Notes: a model not told the origin generated them from the letters alone. A stretch of DNA of 64,000 bases from Kumtagia yinganensis (GCF_040081985.1 NZ_JBEBMH010000004.1:124001-188000); one strand, 5' to 3'. Positions 35,026 through 45,292 are shown, numbered from the stretch's first letter. Translations and numbers: made by a program.

Positions 35026-35964
35026 TCAGTCGCCTCCGCCCTGCTGCCATTTGCGGCGCTGCAATCCGAAATAGCTGAACAGGATCGCCGCCAGGAGGAA
35101 CGGGATCATCGCCACTGCGATCGCCGCGCCCTCGCCGAGCTGCCCGCCGGATATGCCGCGCTGGAACGAAAGCGTGGCCATCAGATGCGTAGCGTTCACC
35201 GGCCCGCCGCGCGTCAGCACGTAGATCAACTGGAAGTCGGTAAAGGTGAACAATACCGAGAACGTCATGGTGATGGCAATGATCGGTGTGAGCAGTGGCA
35301 GCGTCACATAGCGGAAGAGCTGCCAGCGCCCGGCGCCGTCGAGAGTCGCCGCTTCATAGAGCGACTGCGGGATGGTCTGCAGGCCGGCGAGTAGCGTGAT
35401 TGCCACGAAGGGAATGCCGCGCCAGACATTGGCGGCGATGACCGAGGCGCGCGCGTTGTTGGGGTCGCCGAGGAAATTGATGCGGTGGTCGATCAGCCCA
35501 AGCTCCATCAGCGCCCAAGAAATGATCGAGAATTGCGAATCGTAGATCCACCAGAAGGCGATGGCCGACAGCACGGTCGGCACGACCCAGGGCAGCAGCA
35601 CGATGGCGCGGAAAAAGGATTTTAGGGGCAGGTTTTCGTTGAGCAGCAGGGCCAACCACAGGCCGAGCATGAATTTCAGGATAGAGGCCGATATCGTGTA
35701 GAGCAGCGTGTTGAACACCGAGAGCCAGAAGACGGCGTCGTCCCATAGATATTCGTAGTTCTCCAGGCCGATGAAGATGCCGGGACGGCCGACGCGCGTG
35801 TCGGTGAAACCGAGCCAGACGCCCAAGCCCAGCGGGTAGGTCAGAAACACCAGCAGCAGCACGGCCGCCGGCAGCATGAACCACGCGCTGAGGAAGCCTT
35901 TGCTTTCGCTCAAGCGGGTTCTGCCCGAGGATTGCGGTGGCGCGGTGGTGGTGACGGAGGCCAT
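35026..35964 (-). CDS. Carbohydrate-type ABC transporter permease (MalF/UgpA type)
   Basis: A 312-residue permease with about six membrane helices, starting with AWFMLPAAVLLLVFLTYPLG and containing RAIVLLPWVVPTVLSAIAFWW. The EAA loop is EAATLDGAGRWQLFRYVTLPLL near residue 215. It pairs with the next gene (1-base gap). A 140-base palindromic element separates it from the substrate-binding-protein gene upstream. Confidence 0.9.
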   Translation of the reverse strand: MASVTTTAPPQSSGRTRLSESKGFLSAWFMLPAAVLLLVFLTYPLGLGVWLGFTDTRVGRPGIFIGLENYEYLWDDAVFWLSVFNTLLYTISASILKFMLGLWLALLLNENLPLKSFFRAIVLLPWVVPTVLSAIAFWWIYDSQFSIISWALMELGLIDHRINFLGDPNNARASVIAANVWRGIPFVAITLLAGLQTIPQSLYEAATLDGAGRWQLFRYVTLPLLTPIIAITMTFSVLFTFTDFQLIYVLTRGGPVNATHLMATLSFQRGISGGQLGEGAAIAVAMIPFLLAAILFSYFGLQRRKWQQGGGD

Positions 35965-35982
35965 TCAGCTTTTCCTGAAAGG

Positions 35983-36119
35983 CCCCCACTCCGTCTCGCC
36001 TTCGGCTCGCCACCTCTCCCCACTTCGTGAGGGGGAGAGGAAGGGCGCCAAGCTTGCGGCCGGCGCTTCCTCTCCCCCATCGTTCGGGGGAGAGGTGGCC
36101 CGAAGGGCCGGAGTGGGGG
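35983..36119. repeat. Long inverted-repeat element between binding-protein and permease genes
   Basis: Two copies of a cctctcccc... hairpin arm in inverted order with matching outer arms (cccccactccg near 35983 and cggagtggggg ending 36119), containing the hairpin cctctccccca/gggggagagg. Matching is imperfect. It has the same plan as elements at 39375-39583, 44066-44228 and 50367-50520. Confidence 0.65.
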
Positions 36120-36176
36120 TCGAATAACCGGACATGCGATGCGAATGCACCGCATGCTCTGGACAATTTGCTGTGC

Positions 36177-37502
36177 CTAAACCCGATAATACCTGTTCGC
36201 CCGCTTCTCGGCCTTCTCCATCGCCTCTTGCGGTGTCGCAGCGCCGGTGACGGCCTCGGCATACATGTCGACCAGCACGTAGTCGGCCATGGTCGCCGCC
36301 GAGGCGTAACCCAGCGGGCCGGCATAGCCGTTCGGCCGCAGCGTTTCGGACGCCTTGGAATAGGCGACGGCGTTCAGATCGGACGTCCAGACCGGATTGT
36401 CCGCGTAAGCCTTGAGCGACTGGCAGCAATAGCCCAGCGACTTCTCGATCCAGTCGGCCATCTGCTCCTTCTCGAACATGAACTGGAGATAGGCCTTCGC
36501 CGCGTTCGGATAGGGTGTGTAGTTGAAGATCACCGCCGTGGTGGTCTGGTGCAGTTCCACCGACTGGCCGACCGGGCCGATCGGCAGATTGGTGGTGCGG
36601 ATGTCCTTGGCGATCTCGGCCAGCTTAGGGTCGTTGTCCTTGTTGATCTGCGCGGTCCGGTAGGCCGAGATGCCGTTGGCGATGACGCCGAGCTCGCCCG
36701 CCAGGAAGGCGCGGTTGTTGTTGACGTCGAGCCAGCTCTCGGTGCCGGGGATGAAGGTCTTGTAGAGCTCCATCGCATATTCGATGGACTTCAGCGTCTC
36801 CGGGCTGTTGATGACCACCGTGCCACCCTCGTCGACCATCTTGCCGCCATGGCTCCACAGCAGCCAGTGGGCGTAGTTGTTGCCGTCGCCGACGCCGTGG
36901 CCGTGGGTGAAGCCGGCGGGATGGCCGATCTTCTGGAGCGCCTTGCAAAGCTCGAGGAAGCTTGCCGTGTCCTTCGGGAATTCCGAGAAACCGGCTTCCT
37001 TGACCCAGGAGTCGCGGTAGACGATGGCGTTGCCGATCGCCGCCAGCGGCAGGCCGATGAACTTTCCGTCCCTGGTGGCATAGCCCTTGCCGCCGTCATA
37101 CCAGCCGCCATACTTGCCGCCGAGATAATCGGCGAGCTCGGTCACGTCCATCAGCTTGTCCGGATACTGATGCGCGTCGTCGAACCAAACCCACATGATG
37201 TCCGGGCCGGAGCCGACATTGGCGGCCACTGCGGCCTTCGGGCGGATGTCTTCCCAGCTTTCCTTGTCGACACGCACCTCGACGCCGGTGGCCTCGGTGA
37301 ATTTCTTGGTGTTGGCCAGCCACGAATCCTCGTCGCCCTGCACGAAAGGCGACCAGCGCAGCACGCGAAGCTTGGCGCCCTGCTCGGGCGTGTAGGTCGG
37401 CGCATTCTGGGCAAAGGCCGGACGGCCGAGGAACTGGCTGCCGACAAGGCCGGCGGCGGCTCCGGCGCCGGTGCGGATAACGTCACGTCTGGTGAATTTC
37501 AT
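36177..37502 (-). CDS. ABC transporter substrate-binding protein with Tat-type signal
   Basis: A 441-residue extracellular binding protein of the SBP_bac_1 type. The N-terminus has twin arginines (MKFTRRDVIRTGAGAAAGLVG) and cleavage near FAQ, implying Tat export. The mature part contains LRVLRWSPFVQGDEDSWLANT and VNNNRAFLAGELGVIANGISA, common in oligosaccharide or sugar-alcohol binding proteins. The ATG at 37502 is eight bases after AGGAGG; an ATG at 37508 is too close. First transported-ligand gene after the ATPase in this operon. Confidence 0.9.
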   Translation of the reverse strand: MKFTRRDVIRTGAGAAAGLVGSQFLGRPAFAQNAPTYTPEQGAKLRVLRWSPFVQGDEDSWLANTKKFTEATGVEVRVDKESWEDIRPKAAVAANVGSGPDIMWVWFDDAHQYPDKLMDVTELADYLGGKYGGWYDGGKGYATRDGKFIGLPLAAIGNAIVYRDSWVKEAGFSEFPKDTASFLELCKALQKIGHPAGFTHGHGVGDGNNYAHWLLWSHGGKMVDEGGTVVINSPETLKSIEYAMELYKTFIPGTESWLDVNNNRAFLAGELGVIANGISAYRTAQINKDNDPKLAEIAKDIRTTNLPIGPVGQSVELHQTTTAVIFNYTPYPNAAKAYLQFMFEKEQMADWIEKSLGYCCQSLKAYADNPVWTSDLNAVAYSKASETLRPNGYAGPLGYASAATMADYVLVDMYAEAVTGAATPQEAMEKAEKRANRYYRV

Positions 37503-37562
37503 CGTCATTTCCTCCTTGTGCGTTTCTTTGCGTCTTGTTCGTTCTTTCCGCGGTCCGCCGGA

Positions 37563-38627
37563 TCAGTTCGCCAGTCGCTGTCCCGTCTCGCCGTTGAAAA
37601 GGTGGATAAGGTCGGCCGAAAGCCGCACCGTCTGGCCGGGCTCGAAATCGTGCCGGTCGCGGAAATTGGCGACGACGTCCTCGCCGCCCGGCGTGCGCCC
37701 GATGATCTGCACCTCCGCCCCGGTCGGCTCGACGACACTGATGGTGACGGGAAAGCCGCCATCGGAGAGTTTCAGGTGTTCCGGCCTGATGCCGAGCACG
37801 ACCGGCGTGCCGCTAGCCGCGCCGCGCGCGCCGTTGAGCGGCACCGATATGCCGCCGGCGCCCTGGAAGGCGGGCGCTCCCTCACCGCCGATGCTGCCCT
37901 TCAGCAGATTCATCGCCGGCGAACCGATGAAGCTGGCGACAAAAAGGTTGTTCGGCCGGTCATAAAGCTCCAGCGGCTTGCCGATCTGCTCGACGATGCC
38001 GTCATGCATGACCACGATCTTGTCGGCCATGGTCATCGCCTCGATCTGGTCGTGGGTCACGTAGATCGTCGTGGTCTTCAGGCGCTGGTGCAGTTCCTTG
38101 ATCTCGGCGCGCATCTGCACGCGCAGTTTCGCGTCGAGGTTCGACAGCGGCTCGTCGAACAAAAACACCTGCGGGTTACGCACGATGGCGCGGCCCATGG
38201 CGACGCGCTGGCGCTGGCCGCCGGAAAGCTGGCGCGGATAGCGGTCGAGCAGCGGCGTCAGGCTGAGGATTTCGGCCGCGCGGCTCACCCTTGTGTCGCT
38301 GTCGGCCTTGGCTGTGTTCTTCAGCATCAGCGAGAACGCCATGTTCTCGCGCACTGTCATGTGCGGGTAGAGCGCGTAGTTCTGGAACACCATCGCGATG
38401 TCGCGCTCCTTCGGCGCGACGGTGTTGACGACACGGTCGGCGATGGCGATCTGGCCGCGCGATATGCCTTCAAGCCCGGCAATCATCCTGAGCAGCGTCG
38501 ACTTTCCGCAGCCAGACGGCCCGACCAGCGTGACGAACTCGCCGTCCTCGATGTCGATGCTGACACCGTGAAGGATCTCGACCGCTCCAAAAGACTTGAA
38601 AACATCGCGGATCGCGACGGACGCCAT
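37563..38627 (-). CDS. ABC transporter ATP-binding protein (MalK/UgpC type)
   Basis: A 354-residue ATPase. Walker A GPSGCGKSTLL near residue 38, Q-loop MVFQNYALYPHMTVRENMAF near 80, signature LSGGQRQRVAMGRAIVR near 135, Walker B QVFLFDEPLSNLD near 155, H-loop IYVTHDQIEAMTM near 190. A C-terminal OB-type regulatory domain follows from about residue 240. It is the first gene of the importer unit, with GGAGGAGCCG ahead of the ATG, and a LacI-type palindrome lies about 92 bases upstream. Confidence 0.92.
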   Translation of the reverse strand: MASVAIRDVFKSFGAVEILHGVSIDIEDGEFVTLVGPSGCGKSTLLRMIAGLEGISRGQIAIADRVVNTVAPKERDIAMVFQNYALYPHMTVRENMAFSLMLKNTAKADSDTRVSRAAEILSLTPLLDRYPRQLSGGQRQRVAMGRAIVRNPQVFLFDEPLSNLDAKLRVQMRAEIKELHQRLKTTTIYVTHDQIEAMTMADKIVVMHDGIVEQIGKPLELYDRPNNLFVASFIGSPAMNLLKGSIGGEGAPAFQGAGGISVPLNGARGAASGTPVVLGIRPEHLKLSDGGFPVTISVVEPTGAEVQIIGRTPGGEDVVANFRDRHDFEPGQTVRLSADLIHLFNGETGQRLAN

Positions 38628-38718
38628 CGGCTCCTCCCGATAGGTGCTTCAAGGACGCCCAGGCGAGCGCGGGTGTTGTGCGCGCCTCCGGTCTCCTCCC
38701 GTCAACCCGCAATCGAAA

Positions 38719-38732
38719 TGGTAGCGCTACCA
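38719..38732. promoter_or_regulatory. LacI-family operator candidate
   Basis: tggtagcgctacca is a perfect 14-base palindrome with the central GC step typical of LacI-family operators. It lies upstream of the importer operon on the minus strand, between it and the divergent coxG-like gene. No lacI-type gene is in the window. Confidence 0.65.
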
Positions 38733-38924
38733 AAACGGCCTGTAAAGTGCGATACATTTGCTGACATCACAGCCTTTCGTCTAACGCGCCGCGGCGGAGG
38801 AACCGGCCCGCGCCGACTGCTGCGGGCATCGTCCGCGGCGGCATCGGGGAAGCCAGCACTTTCGTGCGGATGGACAGTTTTGCGCGTGTCGGTTAGGCCT
38901 TAAGCGACAGCAGCGGAGGCTCCC

Positions 38925-39374
38925 ATGGCGCTCACAATCGAAGGCGAGGAAACCATCGCCGCCCCGATCGGCAAGGTCTGGGAGGCGCTCAACGATCCGG
39001 CCGTCCTGAAGGAATGCATCCCGGGCTGCCAGAGTCTCGAGAAAAAATCCGATACCGAGATGGCGGCGACGGTCGTGCTCAAGATCGGACCGATCAAGGC
39101 CACCTTCGCCGGCGAAGTGACGCTGAAGAACCTCAACCCGCCGCATTCCTACACGATCGCCGGCGAAGGCAAGGGCGGCATCGCCGGCTTCGCCAAGGGC
39201 GGCGCCGACGTGACGCTGACCGAGGCCGGGCCGAACGAGACGGTGCTGAAATACGAAGCCAAGGCCGATGTCGGCGGCAAGATCGCCCAGCTCGGCAGCC
39301 GGCTGATCAGTTCGACCTCGAAGAAGCTTGCCGGCGAGTTTTTCTCGACGTTCGGCGAGAAGGTGGGCGCCTAA
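38925..39374 (+). CDS. CoxG-family SRPBCC protein
   Basis: A 149-residue protein starting MALTIEGEETIAAPIGKVWE, with CIPGCQSLEK and AKADVGGKIAQLGSRLISST typical of carbon-monoxide-dehydrogenase subunit G (SRPBCC fold, hydrophobic cavity). In CO-oxidisers CoxG helps anchor the dehydrogenase, but no CO dehydrogenase genes are nearby, so this is probably one of the many stand-alone homologues. GGAGGCTCCC precedes the ATG. Confidence 0.87.
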   Translation: MALTIEGEETIAAPIGKVWEALNDPAVLKECIPGCQSLEKKSDTEMAATVVLKIGPIKATFAGEVTLKNLNPPHSYTIAGEGKGGIAGFAKGGADVTLTEAGPNETVLKYEAKADVGGKIAQLGSRLISSTSKKLAGEFFSTFGEKVGA

Positions 39375-39583
39375 CCCTCCCCCATGCGGGGAGGGTGGCC
39401 GCGAAGCGGCCGGGTGGGGTCGCCGATGAAGTGCTCTACCCTAATCGCCAAATCTATCGGTATTTCCCAAGACCGGTGCTTTGGCGGTGCAAGCGTTGAA
39501 TCGACAAGAGAAACTAGGCGGTACTTGGCCGCACCCACCCCACCCGGCCGCTTCGCGGCCACCCTCCCCGCAAGGGGGAGGGT
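39375..39583. repeat. Long inverted-repeat element after the coxG-like gene
   Basis: Left arm 39388-39420 (ggggagggtggccgcgaagc and onward) matches perfectly, in reverse complement, the right arm around 39538-39570. Each arm also carries its own hairpin (ccctccccca.ggggaggg and ccctccccgcaagggggaggg). It starts one base after the coxG-like stop and ends 12 bases before the Mrp gene end, so it may be a bidirectional terminator. Confidence 0.7.
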
Positions 39584-39594
39584 TTTGGGCGCAG

Positions 39595-40773
<1,179 letters not shown>

Positions 40774-40850
40774 GGCTGGTGCTTCTGCTTGCTGGCTGAG
40801 CACCAGATAATGCGTTTCCCGGCGAAGACCAAGCCGGCACGGTCACCCGA

Positions 40851-42122
40851 TCAGCAGAACTCCACTTCGACGTGACGCTCGGTGCGCGACACGATCCGGC
40901 AGGGCATGTCGATCCTGTCGGAGCGGATCGCCAGGTTGAACTCATCCGGCAGGCCGATGCAGCTTATGATGTCCAGCCCCGCTCCCTCCGTGGACAGCGT
41001 GCGAACAGTGCAGTCCATGGTCGACCGGCGTCCGTTGAAATGGATCAGTCCGGCCTTGAGCACGCGCCGGCGGGCGTGAGTCTCCGCCGTATGATGGCTG
41101 CGCCAGGCGACCACGCGGTTGCGCCCCTCCGCCTTGGCCTCGTAGAGCGCCGTATCGGCATGGGCGAGAAGACTGTCGATGTCCTTCGTCACCAGGTCCA
41201 GGGTCGAGACGCCGAAGCTCGCGGTGACCTGACGCCGGGAGCCGTTGGGCTCGAACGGCAGGCCGGCGATGATGCTGCGCAGCTTCTCCGCGGTTTCGAC
41301 GGCGCCGCGGCGGTCGGTGTGCGGCAGGATGATCGCGAACTCCTCGCCGCCGATCCTGCCGAAAATGTCGGACTGCCGGAGATTGCCGGAGCAGGCGCCG
41401 GCAATGCCTGCCAGCACCTCGTCACCGGCCGCGTGGCCGTAACTGTCGTTGATCGTCTTGAAGTGATCGATATCGAAGGCAATCAGGCTGAGATTGTGCT
41501 TGTGGCGGCGGGCCAGCGCCAGCGCACGCTCGCCGCCGGTGCGAAACCCACGGCGTGTCAATGTTCCCGTCAGGGCGTCTACCGTCGCGAGCTGCTGGAG
41601 TTCGATCTGGTCCATCGCCAGTTGCGCCAGGTCGCGCAGGATGTCGACCTGGCGATCGCCGAAGGGGCGCGGCTTCATGTCGATCGCGCAGACCGTACCG
41701 ATGTTGTGACCGTCGCTGGTCCTTAACGGCACACCGGCATAAAAGCGCACATGCGGCTCCCCCGCCACATGCGGATTGTTGGCGAATCGCGGGTCGAGCA
41801 GGGCGTCCGGCACGATCGTCGGCGTCGCCGCAAGGAGCGCGTGCGTGCAGAAGGTGCTTCGCCGGTCGACCTGATCGACTCCCATGCCCTCGCAGGCCTT
41901 GTAGAGCTGGCGGTGAGCGTCCATCACCGAAACCAGCGCGATCGGAACATCGAACACGTTCTTGATGACGCGCACGATGCGGTCGAAGGATTCGTTGCGC
42001 GGCGCATCGAGGATATCGAGGCGATCGAGAGCCACGAGGCGTTCGGCCTCGCGGATTTCTGCTTGCATCATAGACGGGTCGGCGTTGGCGGGATCGGCAT
42101 GTTTGATCGGATTCCCGGGCAT
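40851..42122 (-). CDS. Diguanylate cyclase with GAF, GGDEF and PilZ-like domains
   Basis: A 423-residue signalling protein. Residues 25-165 form a GAF domain (ALVSVMDAHRQLYKACEGMG, FYAGVPLRTSDGHNIGTVCAID). Residues 180-335 form a GGDEF domain with FDIDHFKTINDSYGHAAGDE and the active GGEEF site in FGRIGGEEFAIIL, which makes c-di-GMP. The C-terminal part (RRRVLKAGLIHFNGRRSTMD, then FNLAIRSDRIDMPCRIV) looks like a PilZ domain, the c-di-GMP receptor. The ATG at 42122 follows GGGAGAAG; a longer frame to 42227 is possible. Confidence 0.87.
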   Translation of the reverse strand: MPGNPIKHADPANADPSMMQAEIREAERLVALDRLDILDAPRNESFDRIVRVIKNVFDVPIALVSVMDAHRQLYKACEGMGVDQVDRRSTFCTHALLAATPTIVPDALLDPRFANNPHVAGEPHVRFYAGVPLRTSDGHNIGTVCAIDMKPRPFGDRQVDILRDLAQLAMDQIELQQLATVDALTGTLTRRGFRTGGERALALARRHKHNLSLIAFDIDHFKTINDSYGHAAGDEVLAGIAGACSGNLRQSDIFGRIGGEEFAIILPHTDRRGAVETAEKLRSIIAGLPFEPNGSRRQVTASFGVSTLDLVTKDIDSLLAHADTALYEAKAEGRNRVVAWRSHHTAETHARRRVLKAGLIHFNGRRSTMDCTVRTLSTEGAGLDIISCIGLPDEFNLAIRSDRIDMPCRIVSRTERHVEVEFC

Positions 42123-42319
42123 GATCTTCTCCCTGGCATCGGGTCGGGCGACCCTCATTACTACGGGAACACCGCCTTTGCGGTTTAAATCCTCCTCAAA
42201 GCTTGGTGCGATGGTTAACGGTTTCACACCAAACCCGTTCGCAAAAATATCCGAGAGGCTGTCGGGATAACCATTGCCCGTCCGTCCTAGGGTCGAACCG
42301 ACACAAGGAAGGATACGTC

Positions 42320-42805
42320 ATGCACAAGATCACGACATGCCTGTGGTTCGAGAGCCAGGCCGCCGAAGCGGCGCAATTCTATGCGTCCGTCTTTCGCAAC
42401 GCCGCGATCGGCGAGATCGTCAAGGCTCCCGGCGGCGGCGAGCCTTACACCACGGAAGGACAGGTGCTGACCGCGGAGGTCACCATCGAGGGCCATACTT
42501 TCGTGTGCCTCAATGGCGGGCCGCATCCGGAAGGCAAGCCGAACGACGCCGTCTCCTTCCAGATCCTGTGCAAGGACCAGGCCGAGGTTGACGAATACTG
42601 GAACAAGCTCGCCGCCGACGGCGGGCGCGAGGTTCAATGCGGCTGGGTGAAGGACAAATTCGGCTTTGCCTGGCAGATCGTGCCGGAAATCCTGCCGCGG
42701 CTGTTCAAGGACCCGGATCGTGAGAAGGCCAAGCGCGTGACGGCGGCGATGATGAAGATGGTGAAGCTCGACGTGGCGGCGCTGGAGGCGGCGGCGCGGG
42801 GGTGA
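42320..42805 (+). CDS. VOC family protein (PhnB/3-demethylubiquinone methyltransferase-like fold)
   Basis: A 161-residue glyoxalase-fold protein, beginning KITTCLWFESQAAEAAQFYA with FVCLNGGPHPEGKPNDAVSF and the C-terminal block GFAWQIVPEILPRLFKDPD. The PhnB-like family of this kind is common in soil bacteria; the enzymatic activity is not established. AAGGAAGGA precedes the ATG at 42320. It is divergent from the diguanylate cyclase gene. Confidence 0.82.
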   Translation: MHKITTCLWFESQAAEAAQFYASVFRNAAIGEIVKAPGGGEPYTTEGQVLTAEVTIEGHTFVCLNGGPHPEGKPNDAVSFQILCKDQAEVDEYWNKLAADGGREVQCGWVKDKFGFAWQIVPEILPRLFKDPDREKAKRVTAAMMKMVKLDVAALEAAARG

Positions 42806-43016
42806 TGCCAACGCAACGTAACTCTCAGGCCAATCGCTTGAGGGGCGTCGCATCCGGCGAAAACAGGAGCGCAAGCGCAAGACGGATAGCAAGGTCGGTT
42901 CACGTGGCCGCCTTGAGGCCCGGTGATTGACTCGCCTCCCCAGGCAGGCTCAGATTCGCCCCGAGATTGGGCGGGTCTCCCTGGAAGATCCGCGGTCGAC
43001 GATCATGGGGGAAGAA

Positions 43017-43991
43017 ATGGCCGAGTTGACGCGCCGAGCCACTCTGGCAGCATTGCTTGGCATCGCAGGGCAGGCAGTTGTCTCGAAACGAGCCGCCGCC
43101 GCCTCGCCGGTGACGCTGATCGAGCCCTTTGGGCCCAATTCCTCCACGGACGACGCGGCAGCGCTGCTGCGGCCTGCGCTGACCCGGCTGCTGAAAACCC
43201 CTGTCACGGTCAGGGAAGTGTCCGGCGATGCGGGTGGCCGCGCTCTCGCAGAGGTCTCCAACAGCACGGCGGACGGCAATACCCTGCTGGTAGCGCAATT
43301 GCTGAGCCCCTTCATCGACCCGCAGTCTGAGGCGCCGGAACGTCCCAGCTTTCGCAAGATGACCCCGGTCGCGCAATTGACGACCGGCATCTCCGCCGCG
43401 CTCGTCGTGTCGCATTCCTCCCCGATCGCCGACTGGAAATCGTTCGAGCAACGCATCGCCGCCGACAGGCTGCGCGTGGCGCACAATCCGAGCCTGCTCT
43501 TCGCTCTGCCGCTCGCCATGCTCGAGGCCCAGTTCGGCCAGCATTTCGACGATGTGCTGGCCGGCACGCGCGCCGAGGTCATTGCCGCGCTTGACACAGG
43601 CAAGGCCGATGTCGGTTTCCTGCCCACCATCAGCCTGCTCACGGGGGACGGCCGGCCGCCGCTCCGGCCCATCACTACTTTCGGGGGCGCGCGCAATCCA
43701 TGGTTCGCCAATGTTCCGACCTATCGCGAGGTCGGACAAGGTTTGCGTACCGCCATCACCGGACCGATCGTCATGTTCGGCCCCGGCGGCATGGCGCCCG
43801 CCAGGCAGGCGGTGCTCAGCCAATCCGTCGAGGACGCCGGCGACGACCCGGAGGTGCGCAAGGCCGCCGACGCCTTGCGTTACCCCTTGCAGGTAGCGGG
43901 ACCGGATCTGCTGCTGGAGTCGATGGGACGCTGCACGCGCGTGCTGCGCGACATGCGGCCCTATCTGCGCACGCCGGTGTGGAAGCAGTGA
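43017..43991 (+). CDS. Tripartite tricarboxylate transporter-type (Bug/TctC) substrate-binding protein
   Basis: A 324-residue protein with a twin-arginine-like start (AELTRRATLAALLGIAGQ) and the Bug-family mature part: VTLIEPFGPNSSTDDAAALL, the ligand-loop region TADGNTLLVAQLLSPF, and a late segment NVPTYREVGQGL. Bug proteins bind carboxylates such as tricarboxylates or aromatic acids. No TctA or TctB membrane genes lie next to it, so it is an orphan receptor, as many are. The ATG at 43017 follows GGGGGAAGAA. Confidence 0.8.
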   Translation: MAELTRRATLAALLGIAGQAVVSKRAAAASPVTLIEPFGPNSSTDDAAALLRPALTRLLKTPVTVREVSGDAGGRALAEVSNSTADGNTLLVAQLLSPFIDPQSEAPERPSFRKMTPVAQLTTGISAALVVSHSSPIADWKSFEQRIAADRLRVAHNPSLLFALPLAMLEAQFGQHFDDVLAGTRAEVIAALDTGKADVGFLPTISLLTGDGRPPLRPITTFGGARNPWFANVPTYREVGQGLRTAITGPIVMFGPGGMAPARQAVLSQSVEDAGDDPEVRKAADALRYPLQVAGPDLLLESMGRCTRVLRDMRPYLRTPVWKQ

Positions 43992-44065
43992 TATTGCACG
44001 GAAAGCTCTTTGCGGGTTTGCTTTGGCGACTGATCCTCTCCGCCTCGCATGCGGCGCGACGTTAA

Positions 44066-44228
44066 GGCATCACCCCCTCTCCGTCTCGCTTCGCTCGCCA
44101 CCTCTCCCCCTGCCTGGGGGAGAGGATAGCCGGCAGCAAGGTGAGCACCAATCGCCGACGCTGCGTATCCTCTCCCCCACGCAGGGGGAGAGGTGGCGAG
44201 CGAAGCGAGACGGAGAGGGGGTGATGCC
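44066..44228. repeat. 163-base element with 48-base perfect inverted arms
   Basis: Arms 44066-44113 and 44181-44228 are exact reverse complements over 48 bases (starting ggcatcaccccctctccgtc). Inside are two further hairpins (cctctccccctg/ctgggggagagg and cctctccccca/gggggagagg). It lies between the Bug-type gene and the LysR gene. The design resembles Rhizobiales palindromic elements; transcribed copies could form a very stable stem. Confidence 0.85.
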
Positions 44229-44354
44229 GAGCCGAACCGGCGAAGCCGGGTCGGAACGGATTAACTCGAAATTCGATATCACGCACTCCAGCGATTTTCC
44301 TGTCTCCGAGCGGCATTGCTGGCGGACACCCGCGTCTGCGGCTAAAACCTTGGC

Positions 44355-45254
44355 ATGATCGACAAGCTCGAGTTCTTCTTGGCGCTGGCCAAGGCGCAGC
44401 ATTTCGGCCGTGCCGCCGAGGAACTCGGCATCACCCAGCCGACGCTGTCGGCGGCGATCAAGCAGTTGGAAGACCAGCTCGGCGTCATGCTGGTCATCCG
44501 CGGCTCGCGCTTCCAGGGGCTGACGCCGGAGGGCGAGCAGGTGCTTTCCTGGGCGCGCCGCATCGTCGGCGACGCCCGCACCATGAAGGAAGAGATGCGC
44601 GCAGCCCGCCATGGCCTTTCCGGGCGCATCCGCATCGCGGCGATCCCGACAGCGCTGGCGATGGTCGCCCATCTCACCACGCCGTTCCGCGAAAAACATC
44701 CCGGCGTGACCTTCTCCATCCTGTCGCGGACGTCGATCGAGGTTTTGTCGCTGCTCGGCAATTTCGACATCGACGCCGGCATCACCTATCTCGACAACGA
44801 GCCGCTCGGAAACGTCATCAGCGTGCCGCTCTATTCCGAGCGCTATCAGCTCATCACCGCCGCCGGGAACCCGTTCTCCGACCGGCAGAAAGTCACCTGG
44901 GCGGAGGTGTCGAAACTGCCGCTCTGCCTGCTGACGCCCGACATGCAGAACCGCCGCATCATCGACCAGCATCTTTCCGCCGCCGGGGCGGTGGCGCGGC
45001 CGACGCTGGAATCGAACTCGATGATCGTGCTGTTCTCCCACATCCGCACGGGGAAATGGTCGTCGATCATGCCGCTCAACCTCGCCGAGACCTTCGGGTT
45101 CGCCGAGCCGATCCGCGCCATCCCGATCGTCGAGCCGGACGCCAGCCATCTGGTCGGCCTGATTGCCACGAGGCGCGAGCCGCATACGCCGCTCGTCTCG
45201 GCGCTGTTGAGCGAGGCGATGACGCTGGCGGGCAATTTCGGCGTCGGGCGCTGA
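44355..45254 (+). CDS. LysR family transcriptional regulator (FdsR-like)
   Basis: A 299-residue regulator. The winged helix covers residues 1-60 (FFLALAKAQHFGRAAEELG, then TQPTLSAAIKQLEDQLG). The effector domain runs from about residue 88 (GRIRIAAIPTALAM). It lies 139 bases upstream of fdsG on the same strand, and a LysR-type inverted repeat sits between them, so it probably controls the formate dehydrogenase genes and perhaps itself. Confidence 0.87.
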   Translation: MIDKLEFFLALAKAQHFGRAAEELGITQPTLSAAIKQLEDQLGVMLVIRGSRFQGLTPEGEQVLSWARRIVGDARTMKEEMRAARHGLSGRIRIAAIPTALAMVAHLTTPFREKHPGVTFSILSRTSIEVLSLLGNFDIDAGITYLDNEPLGNVISVPLYSERYQLITAAGNPFSDRQKVTWAEVSKLPLCLLTPDMQNRRIIDQHLSAAGAVARPTLESNSMIVLFSHIRTGKWSSIMPLNLAETFGFAEPIRAIPIVEPDASHLVGLIATRREPHTPLVSALLSEAMTLAGNFGVGR

Positions 45255-45275
45255 ACTACCCTGAGAGGGACGATC

Positions 45276-45292
45276 GATAGAAATCCTCTATC
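45276..45292. promoter_or_regulatory. LysR-type binding site upstream of fdsG
   Basis: gataga-aatcc-tctatc is a perfect 6-base inverted repeat with a 5-base centre, matching the T-N11-A rule for LysR operators. It lies about 102 bases before fdsG and 22 bases after the LysR gene. Confidence 0.6.

Noticed and set aside
38925..39374. CoxG-like gene taken as evidence for CO oxidation
   Set aside because: No coxL, coxM or coxS genes are in the window; stand-alone CoxG homologues are common.
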